Below are positions 1 to 5,626 of a stretch of 5,626 nt of DNA, one piece after another (position 1 is the first letter of the stretch; each line of letters starts with the position of its first letter). A model generated the notes under the pieces. The model was not told where the DNA came from and made no database searches. It saw nothing but the letters and a program-made list of their open reading frames with translations. Location: positions 1 through 5,626 of the forward strand of contig JAFUXY010000425.1 in the NCBI GenBank assembly GCA_017477005.1. The letters are read 5' to 3'. The stretch is from Lachnospiraceae bacterium. Lineage in GTDB: Bacteria; Bacillota; Clostridia; Lachnospirales; Lachnospiraceae. The position numbers and the translations under genes were made by a program.

Positions 1-1512
1 GTCAATCTGATGGGGCAGGTGCAGACCGAAATCCTCGCTTCGATGATCCACGACCGCTTTGGCTATGTGGTGGAGTTTGGACCGGGGAGAATTTCTTACC
101 GGGAGACGATCGCGGATACGGTTTTGGGAGTCGGCCATTTCGAACCGCTGCGGCATTATGCGGAGGTACAGCTTCGTCTGGAGGCCGGTGAGCGGGGGAG
201 CGGGCTGGTGTTTGAGTCCGATTGCCCGGAGGATCTATTAGCGAAGAACTGGCAGCGATTGATCCTCACGCATTTGGCGGAGAGGCAGCACCGGGGCGTG
301 CTGACCGGCTCACCGATTACCGATATGAAAATCTCAATCGTGTCGGGGCGGGCGCATCCCAAGCATACCATGGGCGGCGATTTCCGTCAGGCGACCTATC
401 GGGCCATCCGCCAGGGGTTGAAGAAGGCCGAGAGCGTGCTGCTGGAGCCGTATTACCGTTTTTTGTTGGAAATCCCTTCTTCCCTTATCGGCCGCGCAAT
501 GACGGATATCGATGCAATGTCCGGCAAATGCGAAGCGCCGGTGCTGGAGGGAGAGAATGCCCTGTTGTCCGGCGTGGCGCCTGTCTCGACGATGCACAGC
601 TACGCCTCCGAAGTGGCGGCCTATACCGCAGGCGAGGGGCGGCTTTCGCTCTCTGTGGCCGGTTATTTTCCTTGCCATGACGCAGAAGAGGTAATCCTAG
701 CGAGGGGCTATGACAGCGAGGCGGATCTGGCCAATCCTACCGGGTCGGTGTTTTGCGCGCATGGAGCCGGATTTTTGGTTCCCTGGGATCAGGTGGAGGA
801 TTATATGCATATGGAGGCGGCCTTTGCCGAGGGCGAAGAGACCGATTTTTCAATGCCGGTGGCGATACCGAAGGGCGCGAAGGCCAGCCGTTATAGAGGA
901 ACCTACGAGGAGGATGCCGAGCTTTCCGCTATTTTTGAAAGAGAGTTTGGGAGCAAAGGCGCAAAAAAGCGACCAGAGGCCAGGCGGATCGAGGCGCCGC
1001 CTCCGTCGGATGATGCGCGTCCTTCCCGGGGAAGGCGGCGAAAAAAGTCCGGAAAGAAATATCTGTTGGTGGATGGCTACAATGTGATCCATGCCTGGCA
1101 GGAGCTGAAGGAGCTGGCGGATCTGGAACTTTCGGCGGCGAGGGATCGGCTGGCGGACATCCTGTGCAATTACCAGGGCTATACCGGGATGGAAACCATT
1201 CTGGTGTTTGACGCATACAAGGTGAAGGGCGGACAGGGCAGCGTCAACCGCTACAACAATATCTATATTATCTATACAAAGGAAGCTGAGACGGCCGATG
1301 CCTACATCGAAAAGGCGACGCACGAAATTGCTCAGGATCATGACGTGACGGTGGTATCGTCGGATGGACTGGTGCAGCTCATTGTGTTGGGGGCAGGGGC
1401 TGTGCGTATGTCTTCCGCCGAACTGTGGGAAGAGATCGGGCGGATCGACGAGGATATAAAGGAACGCAGAAAATGGGAGACGCCGATCGGAGGACTCCAG
1501 ACGGTGCTGTAG
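1..1512 (+). CDS. TetM/EF-G-like translation GTPase fused to a C-terminal YacP/Rae1 NYN endoribonuclease (5' truncated by window edge)
   Basis: The frame is open from base 1, so the true start and the G domain, domain II and most of domain III lie upstream. The Met at base 10 is internal: it begins MGQVQTE, matching MGKVQ inside TetM domain III. Numbering from that Met, residues about 20-145 resemble EF-G domain IV, and 144-220 domain V (LLEPYYRFLLEIP). Residues 220-270 are a family-specific tail. A basic, Pro-rich linker spans about 315-348. Residues 349-480 are an NYN nuclease domain closely resembling B. subtilis Rae1 (YacP), with VDGYN (D355), VFDAY (D401), ETAD (D430) and SSDG (D452) as the likely metal-binding acids. 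Rae1 is known to cut mRNA in the ribosomal A site; TetM-type GTPases also bind there. I infer a ribosome-targeted factor that may cut mRNA or rescue stalled ribosomes. Automatic annotation may call it a tetracycline resistance protein, but the domain IV tip does not support that. A 77-base gap separates it from the next gene. Confidence 0.9.
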   Translation, partial: VNLMGQVQTEILASMIHDRFGYVVEFGPGRISYRETIADTVLGVGHFEPLRHYAEVQLRLEAGERGSGLVFESDCPEDLLAKNWQRLILTHLAERQHRGVLTGSPITDMKISIVSGRAHPKHTMGGDFRQATYRAIRQGLKKAESVLLEPYYRFLLEIPSSLIGRAMTDIDAMSGKCEAPVLEGENALLSGVAPVSTMHSYASEVAAYTAGEGRLSLSVAGYFPCHDAEEVILARGYDSEADLANPTGSVFCAHGAGFLVPWDQVEDYMHMEAAFAEGEETDFSMPVAIPKGAKASRYRGTYEEDAELSAIFEREFGSKGAKKRPEARRIEAPPPSDDARPSRGRRRKKSGKKYLLVDGYNVIHAWQELKELADLELSAARDRLADILCNYQGYTGMETILVFDAYKVKGGQGSVNRYNNIYIIYTKEAETADAYIEKATHEIAQDHDVTVVSSDGLVQLIVLGAGAVRMSSAELWEEIGRIDEDIKERRKWETPIGGLQTVL

Positions 1513-1562
1513 GAAAAGAGGAAGGCATCGACCGGAGGACTCCAGACGGTGCTGTAGGGAAA
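1484..1562 (+). repeat. Direct repeat, two copies at 45-base spacing, including the stop codon of the upstream gene
   Basis: Bases 1488-1513 recur exactly at 1533-1558 (26 bases). Allowing two mismatches (1487/1532 and 1514/1559), the copies extend to 1484-1517 and 1529-1562. The first copy encodes the last residues GGLQTVL and the TAG stop of the GTPase-nuclease gene. The spacing is a multiple of three, so the second copy reads in the same frame and again ends GGLQTVL-TAG. The two copies could be a local tandem duplication of the gene's 3' end, or two members of a dispersed intergenic repeat. Each copy can form only a weak hairpin (CT.CAG/CTG.AG around ACGGTG), with no T-run after it, so I do not call a terminator. 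Confidence 0.9.
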
Positions 1563-1575
1563 ACGGAATAATGGC

Positions 1576-1581
1576 AGGAGG
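1576..1581 (+). promoter_or_regulatory. Ribosome binding site AGGAGG for the DUF853 ATPase gene
   Basis: A perfect AGGAGG lies 8 bases before the ATG at 1590. It selects this start over the in-frame ATGs at 1602 and 1614, and shows that the out-of-frame ATG at 1571 is not used. Confidence 0.85.
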
Positions 1582-1589
1582 AAACAGCT

Positions 1590-3248
1590 ATGGTGAAGGA
1601 TATGCGGATTTTGATGGGGAAAAATGCTGCCGGAAAGGAGGCCGTGCTTTATCCGGGGATGGCCAACCGACATGGGCTGATCTGCGGCGCGACGGGCAGC
1701 GGCAAAACCGTTTCATTAAAAGTAATGGCAGAGGGGTTTTCGTCGATGGGCGTGCCGGTGTTTTTGTCCGATGTGAAGGGGGATCTCTCCGGGATTGCCG
1801 TGGAAGGACAGCCGAGCGAAGCGGTATCCGAACGGCTGAACCATTTAGGAATTGAGGATTTTTCGTTTGAGGGCTTCCCGGTCTGCTTTTGGGATATCTT
1901 TGGAAAAACCGGGATCCCGCTTCGGACAACGATTTCAGAGATGGGGCCTCTGCTGCTGTCGAGGATACTGGGGCTGACGGACGTACAGGCTCAGATTTTG
2001 GCAGTCGTGTTCAAGATTGCGGACGATGAGGGACTGCTATTGATCGATACCAAGGATCTCAAGTCCATGCTTGCCTATGTTTCGGAGAGGAACAAGGAGT
2101 ATGAGCCTGTCTATGGCAAGATGTCTCCGCAGTCCTTGTCGGCGATCATCCGCGCGGTTGTGTCGATTGAAGCCGAGGGCGGCGATATTTTCTTCGGGGA
2201 ACCGGCGTTGTCGGTGGAGGACTGGCTGTCTGTGGATGAAAAAGGCCGGGGACGGATGCATATTTTGGATGCGTCGAGTTTGATCGGTTCGCCAAGGCTC
2301 TACGCCACGTTTTTGCTTTGGATGCTGTCGGAGCTGTTCGAGCTCTTGCCAGAGGTTGGCGATCTTGAAAAGCCGAAGCTGGTGTTTTTCTTTGACGAGG
2401 CGCATCTGCTGTTTTCGGGCGCGCCAAAGGCGCTGCTTGAGAAGATCGAGCAGGTCGTGAAGCTGGTTCGTTCGAAGGGGGTAGGGATCTATTTCTGCAC
2501 GCAGAATCCGGCGGATATTCCCGGCGGCATATTGTCGCAGTTGGGGAACAAGATCCAGCATGCCCTCCACGCCTATTCTCCAGCGGAGCAAAAGGGTGTC
2601 CGGGCGGCGGCGATGGCCTATCCGGTCAATCCGGAGTTTGACACGAAAGACGCCATTCTGTCTCTGGGGACCGGGGAGGCGGTGGTCTCGTTTTTGGATG
2701 AGCAGGGGATTCCCACAAAGGCACTCAAAGTACAGATATTGCCGCCCCAATCGTCCTTTGCGCCGGTGGAGGCAGTGCTGCGGCAAAGGCTGGTGGTCAT
2801 AGATCCCTTGTATGAGAAATATGAAACGCCGGTTGATCCGGATTCCGCCTTTGAATTTCTGATGCGCAGAGGCATGGAAATCGAAGAGGCCAAACGCCAG
2901 GCCGAGGAGGAAAAGCGGCTGGCAAAGGAGCGGGAGGCGCAAGCGAAACAGGAAGCGAAGGAGGCCGAAAAGCGGGCAAAGCAAGAGGCCAGGGAAGCCG
3001 AGCAGCGGGCAAGGCAGGAGGCCAAGGAGGCCGAACGCGCCGAAAAAGCTAAACAGAAAGAATACGAGAATCGCTACAGGGTGCAGAAGCAGGCGATCAA
3101 ATCCGTTGGAAATACGGTTGCCGGGACAGTGGGCCGACAGGTAGGAAAGGAATTGACAAAGAATTCCGGTTCGTTTGGAAAACAGCTTGCCGGAAATGTA
3201 GGCGCCAGCGTGGGAAGAGGCTTGCTGTCGACGCTGTTGCGGTTTTAG
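1590..3248 (+). CDS. HerA-like P-loop ATPase, DUF853/YjgR family, with C-terminal charged coiled coil
   Basis: This complete 552-residue protein resembles E. coli YjgR along most of its length, as I recall that sequence. Visible landmarks are PGMANRHGLI before the Walker A motif GATGSGKT (33-40), DVKGDLSGIA, WDIFGKTGIPLRTT, the Walker B segment LVFFFDEAHLLF with D269/E270, and QNPADIP (305-311), the sensor-like motif typical of HerA-type ATPases. No signal peptide or membrane segment is seen, so it is probably cytoplasmic. HerA/FtsK-type ATPases pump DNA or move proteins along it, but the cellular role of DUF853 proteins is unknown to me and no substrate should be assumed. Residues about 429-492 are a Lys/Arg/Glu/Ala-rich coiled coil with 11-residue repeats, where YjgR has a short low-complexity linker. 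The tail (about 503-552) returns to a Gly/Ala/Val-rich segment ending GLLSTLLRF, comparable to the end of YjgR. The next gene starts 46 bases downstream, so co-transcription is possible. Confidence 0.96.
   Translation: MVKDMRILMGKNAAGKEAVLYPGMANRHGLICGATGSGKTVSLKVMAEGFSSMGVPVFLSDVKGDLSGIAVEGQPSEAVSERLNHLGIEDFSFEGFPVCFWDIFGKTGIPLRTTISEMGPLLLSRILGLTDVQAQILAVVFKIADDEGLLLIDTKDLKSMLAYVSERNKEYEPVYGKMSPQSLSAIIRAVVSIEAEGGDIFFGEPALSVEDWLSVDEKGRGRMHILDASSLIGSPRLYATFLLWMLSELFELLPEVGDLEKPKLVFFFDEAHLLFSGAPKALLEKIEQVVKLVRSKGVGIYFCTQNPADIPGGILSQLGNKIQHALHAYSPAEQKGVRAAAMAYPVNPEFDTKDAILSLGTGEAVVSFLDEQGIPTKALKVQILPPQSSFAPVEAVLRQRLVVIDPLYEKYETPVDPDSAFEFLMRRGMEIEEAKRQAEEEKRLAKEREAQAKQEAKEAEKRAKQEAREAEQRARQEAKEAERAEKAKQKEYENRYRVQKQAIKSVGNTVAGTVGRQVGKELTKNSGSFGKQLAGNVGASVGRGLLSTLLRF
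2943..3041 (+). repeat. Three tandem 33-base units encoding an 11-residue coiled-coil repeat
   Basis: Within the DUF853 gene, units at 2943-2975, 2976-3008 and 3009-3041 encode AKQEAKEAEKR, AKQEAREAEQR and ARQEAKEAERA (residues 452-484). An 11-residue (hendecad) period fits a long, almost straight charged helix or coiled coil. The DNA units differ mostly at synonymous or conservative positions, so the repeat is kept at protein level. Weaker Glu/Lys/Ala-rich sequence flanks it on both sides. Confidence 0.85.
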
Positions 3249-3283
3249 AGAATCGTGGATTTAGGAAACTCTCAGAGATATGC

Positions 3284-3290
3284 AGGAGGG
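3284..3290 (+). promoter_or_regulatory. Ribosome binding site AGGAGGG deciding the lipoprotein start
   Basis: The AGGAGG core (3284-3289) ends 5 bases before the ATG at 3295. An in-frame ATG at 3280 lies upstream of this site and so cannot be served by it. The start at 3295 also puts two basic residues directly before the hydrophobic signal sequence. Confidence 0.85.
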
Positions 3291-3294
3291 TATT

Positions 3295-4260
3295 ATGAAA
3301 AGAAAGAGGATGGGTCTTTTTCTCTGCCTTGTATTGGTGGCGAGTACACTTTTTGGTTGTGGGGAAGCATTTCCACATCATTTCGCCGATCGAAAGGAAG
3401 CGGTGGAGTGCTTTTTGTCCAATACGGATTATTTTGACGGGTTTTCTGAATGTGAGCTCCAGTACAAGATGCAGGACAAGGAGGCCACCATGGAAAAATA
3501 CCTGAAGTTCGGTGAGGAGCAAATGGGGGAGTTCACGGACAATCAAAAGACGTTGATCGAAGAACTTCTCAAAGAATTGGAAGAGGATATAAAAAAAGAA
3601 GGCTATACACTTCCTGAATTGGAGGAAATGGTTTTCATCAATTCGACGCAGGTAGAAGAGGGCGGCAGCGCCGCCTATACCCACGGCACGCAAATTTATT
3701 TCGATGGATCGTATTTGGAGGAATGTTTATCTTCTGAAGAGGAAGAAACACGACTTGAGGGAAAGTGTTTGATGTGGCATGAGATCTTCCACTGTTTGAC
3801 GAGGAGCAATCCGAAATTCAGGGAAGATATGTATCGGATCATAGACTTCACAGTGGTACCGGAGGATTTTGAAATACCGCCCTCGGTTCAGGAAAAATTT
3901 ATCTCAAATCCCGATGTAGGACACCACAATTCCTACGCCACGTTTGCTATTCAAGGGGAGAAAAAGGATTGCTTCTGCGCTATTATCGCGAAACAGCCAT
4001 TTGAAAAAGAGGGGGATACGTTTTTCAGTTGTGTGGCTACCGCGCTCGTGCCTACTGATGGGAGCGATGTGTATTATCTGCCGGAGGATGCCGATAATTT
4101 TTGGCAAATTTTCGGCAAAAACACGGGGTATGTGCTGGATCCCGAGGAATGCATGGCGGACAATTTCATGTACGCTATGACCTATGGCTTGCCCGGGAAG
4201 GAGTATGAAAATCCGGAGATTATCGAAGCGATTTTGGAGTATGTTAAGGAAACGCTTTAA
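3295..4260 (+). CDS. Putative zincin-type (HExxH) lipoprotein of unnamed family
   Basis: This complete 321-residue protein starts MKRKRMG, followed by a hydrophobic stretch and the lipobox L19-F20-G21-C22. It is therefore predicted to be cut before Cys22, lipidated and anchored on the outer face of the membrane. Residues about 60-115 are acidic and probably helical. The motif HEIFH (162-166) is a standard zinc-binding HExxH, in the context LMWHEIFHCLTRSNP. Near the C-terminus, PEECMADNF contains E285-x3-D289, the ExxxD arrangement that supplies the third zinc ligand in thermolysin-like (gluzincin) enzymes. The 119-residue gap between the motifs is much longer than in thermolysin, so the third ligand is an inference. 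I recall similar uncharacterised bacterial proteins with an HELFHxLSR-like core but cannot name the family. The substrate is unknown. The gene is richer in A/T than its neighbours. It sits between a cytoplasmic ATPase gene and an exported glycosidase gene. Confidence 0.92.
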   Translation: MKRKRMGLFLCLVLVASTLFGCGEAFPHHFADRKEAVECFLSNTDYFDGFSECELQYKMQDKEATMEKYLKFGEEQMGEFTDNQKTLIEELLKELEEDIKKEGYTLPELEEMVFINSTQVEEGGSAAYTHGTQIYFDGSYLEECLSSEEEETRLEGKCLMWHEIFHCLTRSNPKFREDMYRIIDFTVVPEDFEIPPSVQEKFISNPDVGHHNSYATFAIQGEKKDCFCAIIAKQPFEKEGDTFFSCVATALVPTDGSDVYYLPEDADNFWQIFGKNTGYVLDPEECMADNFMYAMTYGLPGKEYENPEIIEAILEYVKETL

Positions 4261-4267
4261 TCAGCGT
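4252..4267 (+). other. Small inverted repeat across the lipoprotein stop codon (weak hairpin)
   Basis: ACGCT (4252-4256) pairs with AGCGT (4263-4267) around the loop TTAATC, which contains part of the TAA stop. The following bases, TATTCTTAAATAA, are A/T-rich but have no proper T-run. It might act as a weak terminator or attenuate read-through into the next gene, but a 5-base-pair stem can occur by chance. Confidence 0.25.
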
Positions 4268-4268
4268 A

Positions 4269-4298
4269 TTCTTAAATAAGGGATATCGTAGCTATAGT
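4269..4298 (+). promoter_or_regulatory. Weak sigma-A-like promoter candidate before the NagZ-like gene
   Basis: TATAGT at 4293-4298 matches the -10 consensus TATAAT at five of six positions. With an 18-base spacer, the -35 position is TTCTTA (4269-4274), matching TTGACA at only three of six. Transcription would begin just upstream of the ribosome binding site at 4313. The gap is A/T-rich, so such matches are easily found by chance. Confidence 0.3.
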
Positions 4299-4312
4299 AA
4301 ACGAATTTGAAT

Positions 4313-4317
4313 AGGAG
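4313..4317 (+). promoter_or_regulatory. Ribosome binding site AGGAG for the NagZ-like gene
   Basis: AGGAG lies 6 bases before the ATG at 4324. The alternative in-frame ATG two codons later (4330) would be 12 bases away, so 4324 is preferred. Confidence 0.8.
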
Positions 4318-4323
4318 AAAACT

Positions 4324-5626
4324 ATGAGCATGAAAAAATATATCGCGAAGCTGCTTTTGGCGGTGATGATCCTGACGATGCTGCCATTGGGCGAGACGAA
4401 GGTGTCCGCCAAGGAGATGAGCGCGCAGGCCGTGCTGAATTCTATGACGACCGAGGAGAAGGTGGCGCAGATGCTGATGGTGGCGCTGCCGACAGGAGCG
4501 GATGGCGCGGTGGGAGCGACGGAGCTTTCCGAGGATGCGAGAAATATGTTTTTGAGCTACGGTCTGGCAGGCGTGATCCTTTATCGGGACAATCTGACGG
4601 CGACAGGGCAGAGCGTAGGGCTGATCAACGATATTCAAAAGGCAAACGACTCTATCGAAAATCGCCCGGCGCTGTTTGTCGCGACAGACCATGAGGGAGG
4701 TCTGGTCTGGAGGCTTCCTTCGGGTATCAAATTCTCCGGAAATATGGCAATTGCTGCGACAGGAGATACGTTGAACGCGACCAAGGCCGGGCAGGTGATG
4801 GGGGCGGAGCTGGCCAAGACCGGTTTCAATGTGGATTTTGCGCCGGTGACAGATGTGAATTCCAACCCGTCGAATCCGGTGATCGGCACGCGCGCGTTTT
4901 CGGACGACCCTGCGACCGTGGCCAGTTATTCGGTGGCGATGATGAAGGGGCTCTCCAGCGGAGAAGGAGGCCCGGGCGGTGTATTGACATCTCTCAAGCA
5001 TTTTCCAGGACATGGCGACACGACGCTGGACAATCAAACGGGCTTTGTGGTCGTGGGAAAGTCTTATGACGAGCTTCGGCAGAATGAATTGGTTCCGTTC
5101 CAGGCCTGTATTGACGCGGGCTGCGATATGATCATGGCGGGGCATATCTGCCTTCCGGCCATAGAGACATCCTCGTACGTTTCCATCAAGGACGGCAATC
5201 CTGTGTCCGTTCCGGCCAGCCTGTCTCAGACCGTGCTGACCGGGATTCTGCGGACGGATATGCATTTTAATGGCGTCATCATCACGGATGCTCTGAGCAT
5301 GGGCGCTGTGGCCGAGAACTTTTCTGCGCAGGACGCGGCCAGGCTCGCCATCAATGCCGGCGCCGATATTTTGCTGCAGCCGGTCACAGGGGGACTTGGC
5401 GCGTTGAGTGATTACATTTCAGGAGTCGTTTCTCAAGTGGAGAGCGGGCAGATTGACGTGGGCAAGGTAGACGCGGCAGTGCTCCGGATTCTGAAACTAA
5501 AAGAAAAAAGAGGGCTGTTGGACGGATACGCGGATTCGGGAATCAAGGAACGTACTGAAAACGCGGCGGAGTTCATCGGTTCGAAGGCGCACAAGGACGC
5601 GGAATGGCAGCTTGCTAAAAAATCCA
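4324..5626 (+). CDS. nagZ: Secreted family 3 glycoside hydrolase, NagZ-like beta-N-acetylglucosaminidase (3' truncated by window edge)
   Basis: The frame is open to the window end, giving 434 residues of an incomplete protein. Residues 1-29 form a signal peptide (KKYIAK, then a hydrophobic stretch, with likely cleavage after VSA at 29); there is no lipobox. The rest is a GH3 barrel very like B. subtilis NagZ (YbbD): TDHEGGLVWRL (121-131), NPVIGTRAF, KHFPGHGD (225-232), and VIITDALSM with the expected nucleophile D322. NagZ releases terminal GlcNAc from peptidoglycan fragments; exported Gram-positive forms act outside the membrane in cell-wall turnover. The reading WQLAKKS at the window edge looks like the start of the C-terminal GH3 domain, as in the two-domain B. 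subtilis enzyme. One clear oddity is that the catalytic Asp-Ser-His is here D236-N237-Q238, so the usual acid/base histidine is absent. Activity, or its specificity, is therefore uncertain. A small Gly-rich insertion (GEGGPGG) precedes KHFPGHGD. Confidence 0.94.
   Translation, partial: MSMKKYIAKLLLAVMILTMLPLGETKVSAKEMSAQAVLNSMTTEEKVAQMLMVALPTGADGAVGATELSEDARNMFLSYGLAGVILYRDNLTATGQSVGLINDIQKANDSIENRPALFVATDHEGGLVWRLPSGIKFSGNMAIAATGDTLNATKAGQVMGAELAKTGFNVDFAPVTDVNSNPSNPVIGTRAFSDDPATVASYSVAMMKGLSSGEGGPGGVLTSLKHFPGHGDTTLDNQTGFVVVGKSYDELRQNELVPFQACIDAGCDMIMAGHICLPAIETSSYVSIKDGNPVSVPASLSQTVLTGILRTDMHFNGVIITDALSMGAVAENFSAQDAARLAINAGADILLQPVTGGLGALSDYISGVVSQVESGQIDVGKVDAAVLRILKLKEKRGLLDGYADSGIKERTENAAEFIGSKAHKDAEWQLAKKS

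Noticed and set aside
1..1512. Tetracycline resistance gene (tet(M)/tet(W) type)
   Set aside because: The fold is shared, but the domain IV tip lacks the YSPVS-type loop and the protein carries a nuclease domain that the resistance proteins do not have.
1513..1589. Small RNA gene, riboswitch or terminator in the gap before the DUF853 gene
   Set aside because: The gap is 77 bases and is mostly explained by the second repeat copy and the ribosome binding site. No strong hairpin with a T-run is visible.
2037..2984. A 315-codon open frame on the minus strand opposite the DUF853 gene
   Set aside because: It is fully covered by the DUF853 coding region with its conserved motifs on the + strand. 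The antisense product has no recognisable domain or convincing ribosome binding site.
3280..3294. In-frame upstream ATG of the lipoprotein gene at 3280
   Set aside because: The ribosome binding site at 3284-3290 lies downstream of it, and the extra residues MQEGI would precede a signal sequence that already begins well at 3295.
3097..3693. A minus-strand open frame of 198 codons across the DUF853/lipoprotein gap
   Set aside because: It overlaps two well-supported + strand genes, and its translation shows no domain.
4252..4280. Rho-independent terminator after the lipoprotein gene
   Set aside because: The stem is only five base pairs and no run of T follows; it is listed only as a weak hairpin.
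4261..5265. A 334-codon open frame on the minus strand opposite the NagZ-like gene
   Set aside because: It lies opposite a gene with unmistakable GH3 motifs. Its translation is rich in Arg, His and Gln with no recognisable domain, as expected for an antisense shadow of a G/C-rich gene.

Overview
The window looks like chromosomal DNA from an anaerobic Gram-positive bacterium of the class Clostridia, probably Lachnospiraceae or a relative. This rests on the fusion of a ribosomal-protection-type GTPase to a YacP/Rae1 nuclease (a pairing I associate with Clostridia), strong AGGAGG-type ribosome binding sites, a Gram-positive-style lipoprotein, and a secreted two-domain type of NagZ. The genus is an inference; no rRNA or other marker gene is present.

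Layout: four genes, all on the + strand, with short gaps (77, 46 and 63 bases). (1) 1-1512 is the 3' part of a translation-factor GTPase of the TetM/EF-G type with a C-terminal NYN (YacP/Rae1) endoribonuclease domain; its G domain lies upstream of the window. (2) The end of this gene and the gap after it hold a 45-base-period direct repeat that includes the stop codon. (3) 1590-3248 is a complete HerA-like P-loop ATPase of the DUF853/YjgR family, with an unusual charged coiled coil near its C-terminus built on an 11-residue repeat. (4) 3295-4260 is a complete lipoprotein of unnamed family with an HExxH motif and a downstream ExxxD motif, so probably a zinc metalloprotease-like protein facing the outside of the cell. 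(5) 4324 to the window end is the 5' part of a secreted family 3 glycoside hydrolase of the NagZ type, in which the usual catalytic Asp-Ser-His triplet reads Asp-Asn-Gln.

The genes do not form an obvious single pathway. The first acts on the ribosome and mRNA, the second is a cytoplasmic ATPase of unknown role, and the last two are exported envelope proteins. They could be co-transcribed because they share a strand and have small gaps, but a weak promoter-like sequence before the last gene leaves room for separate transcription. No RNA gene, CRISPR array, insertion sequence or attachment site was seen, and no gap between genes exceeds 77 bases. The items most worth a second look are the GTPase-nuclease fusion, the missing catalytic histidine of the NagZ-like enzyme, and the uncharacterised HExxH lipoprotein.
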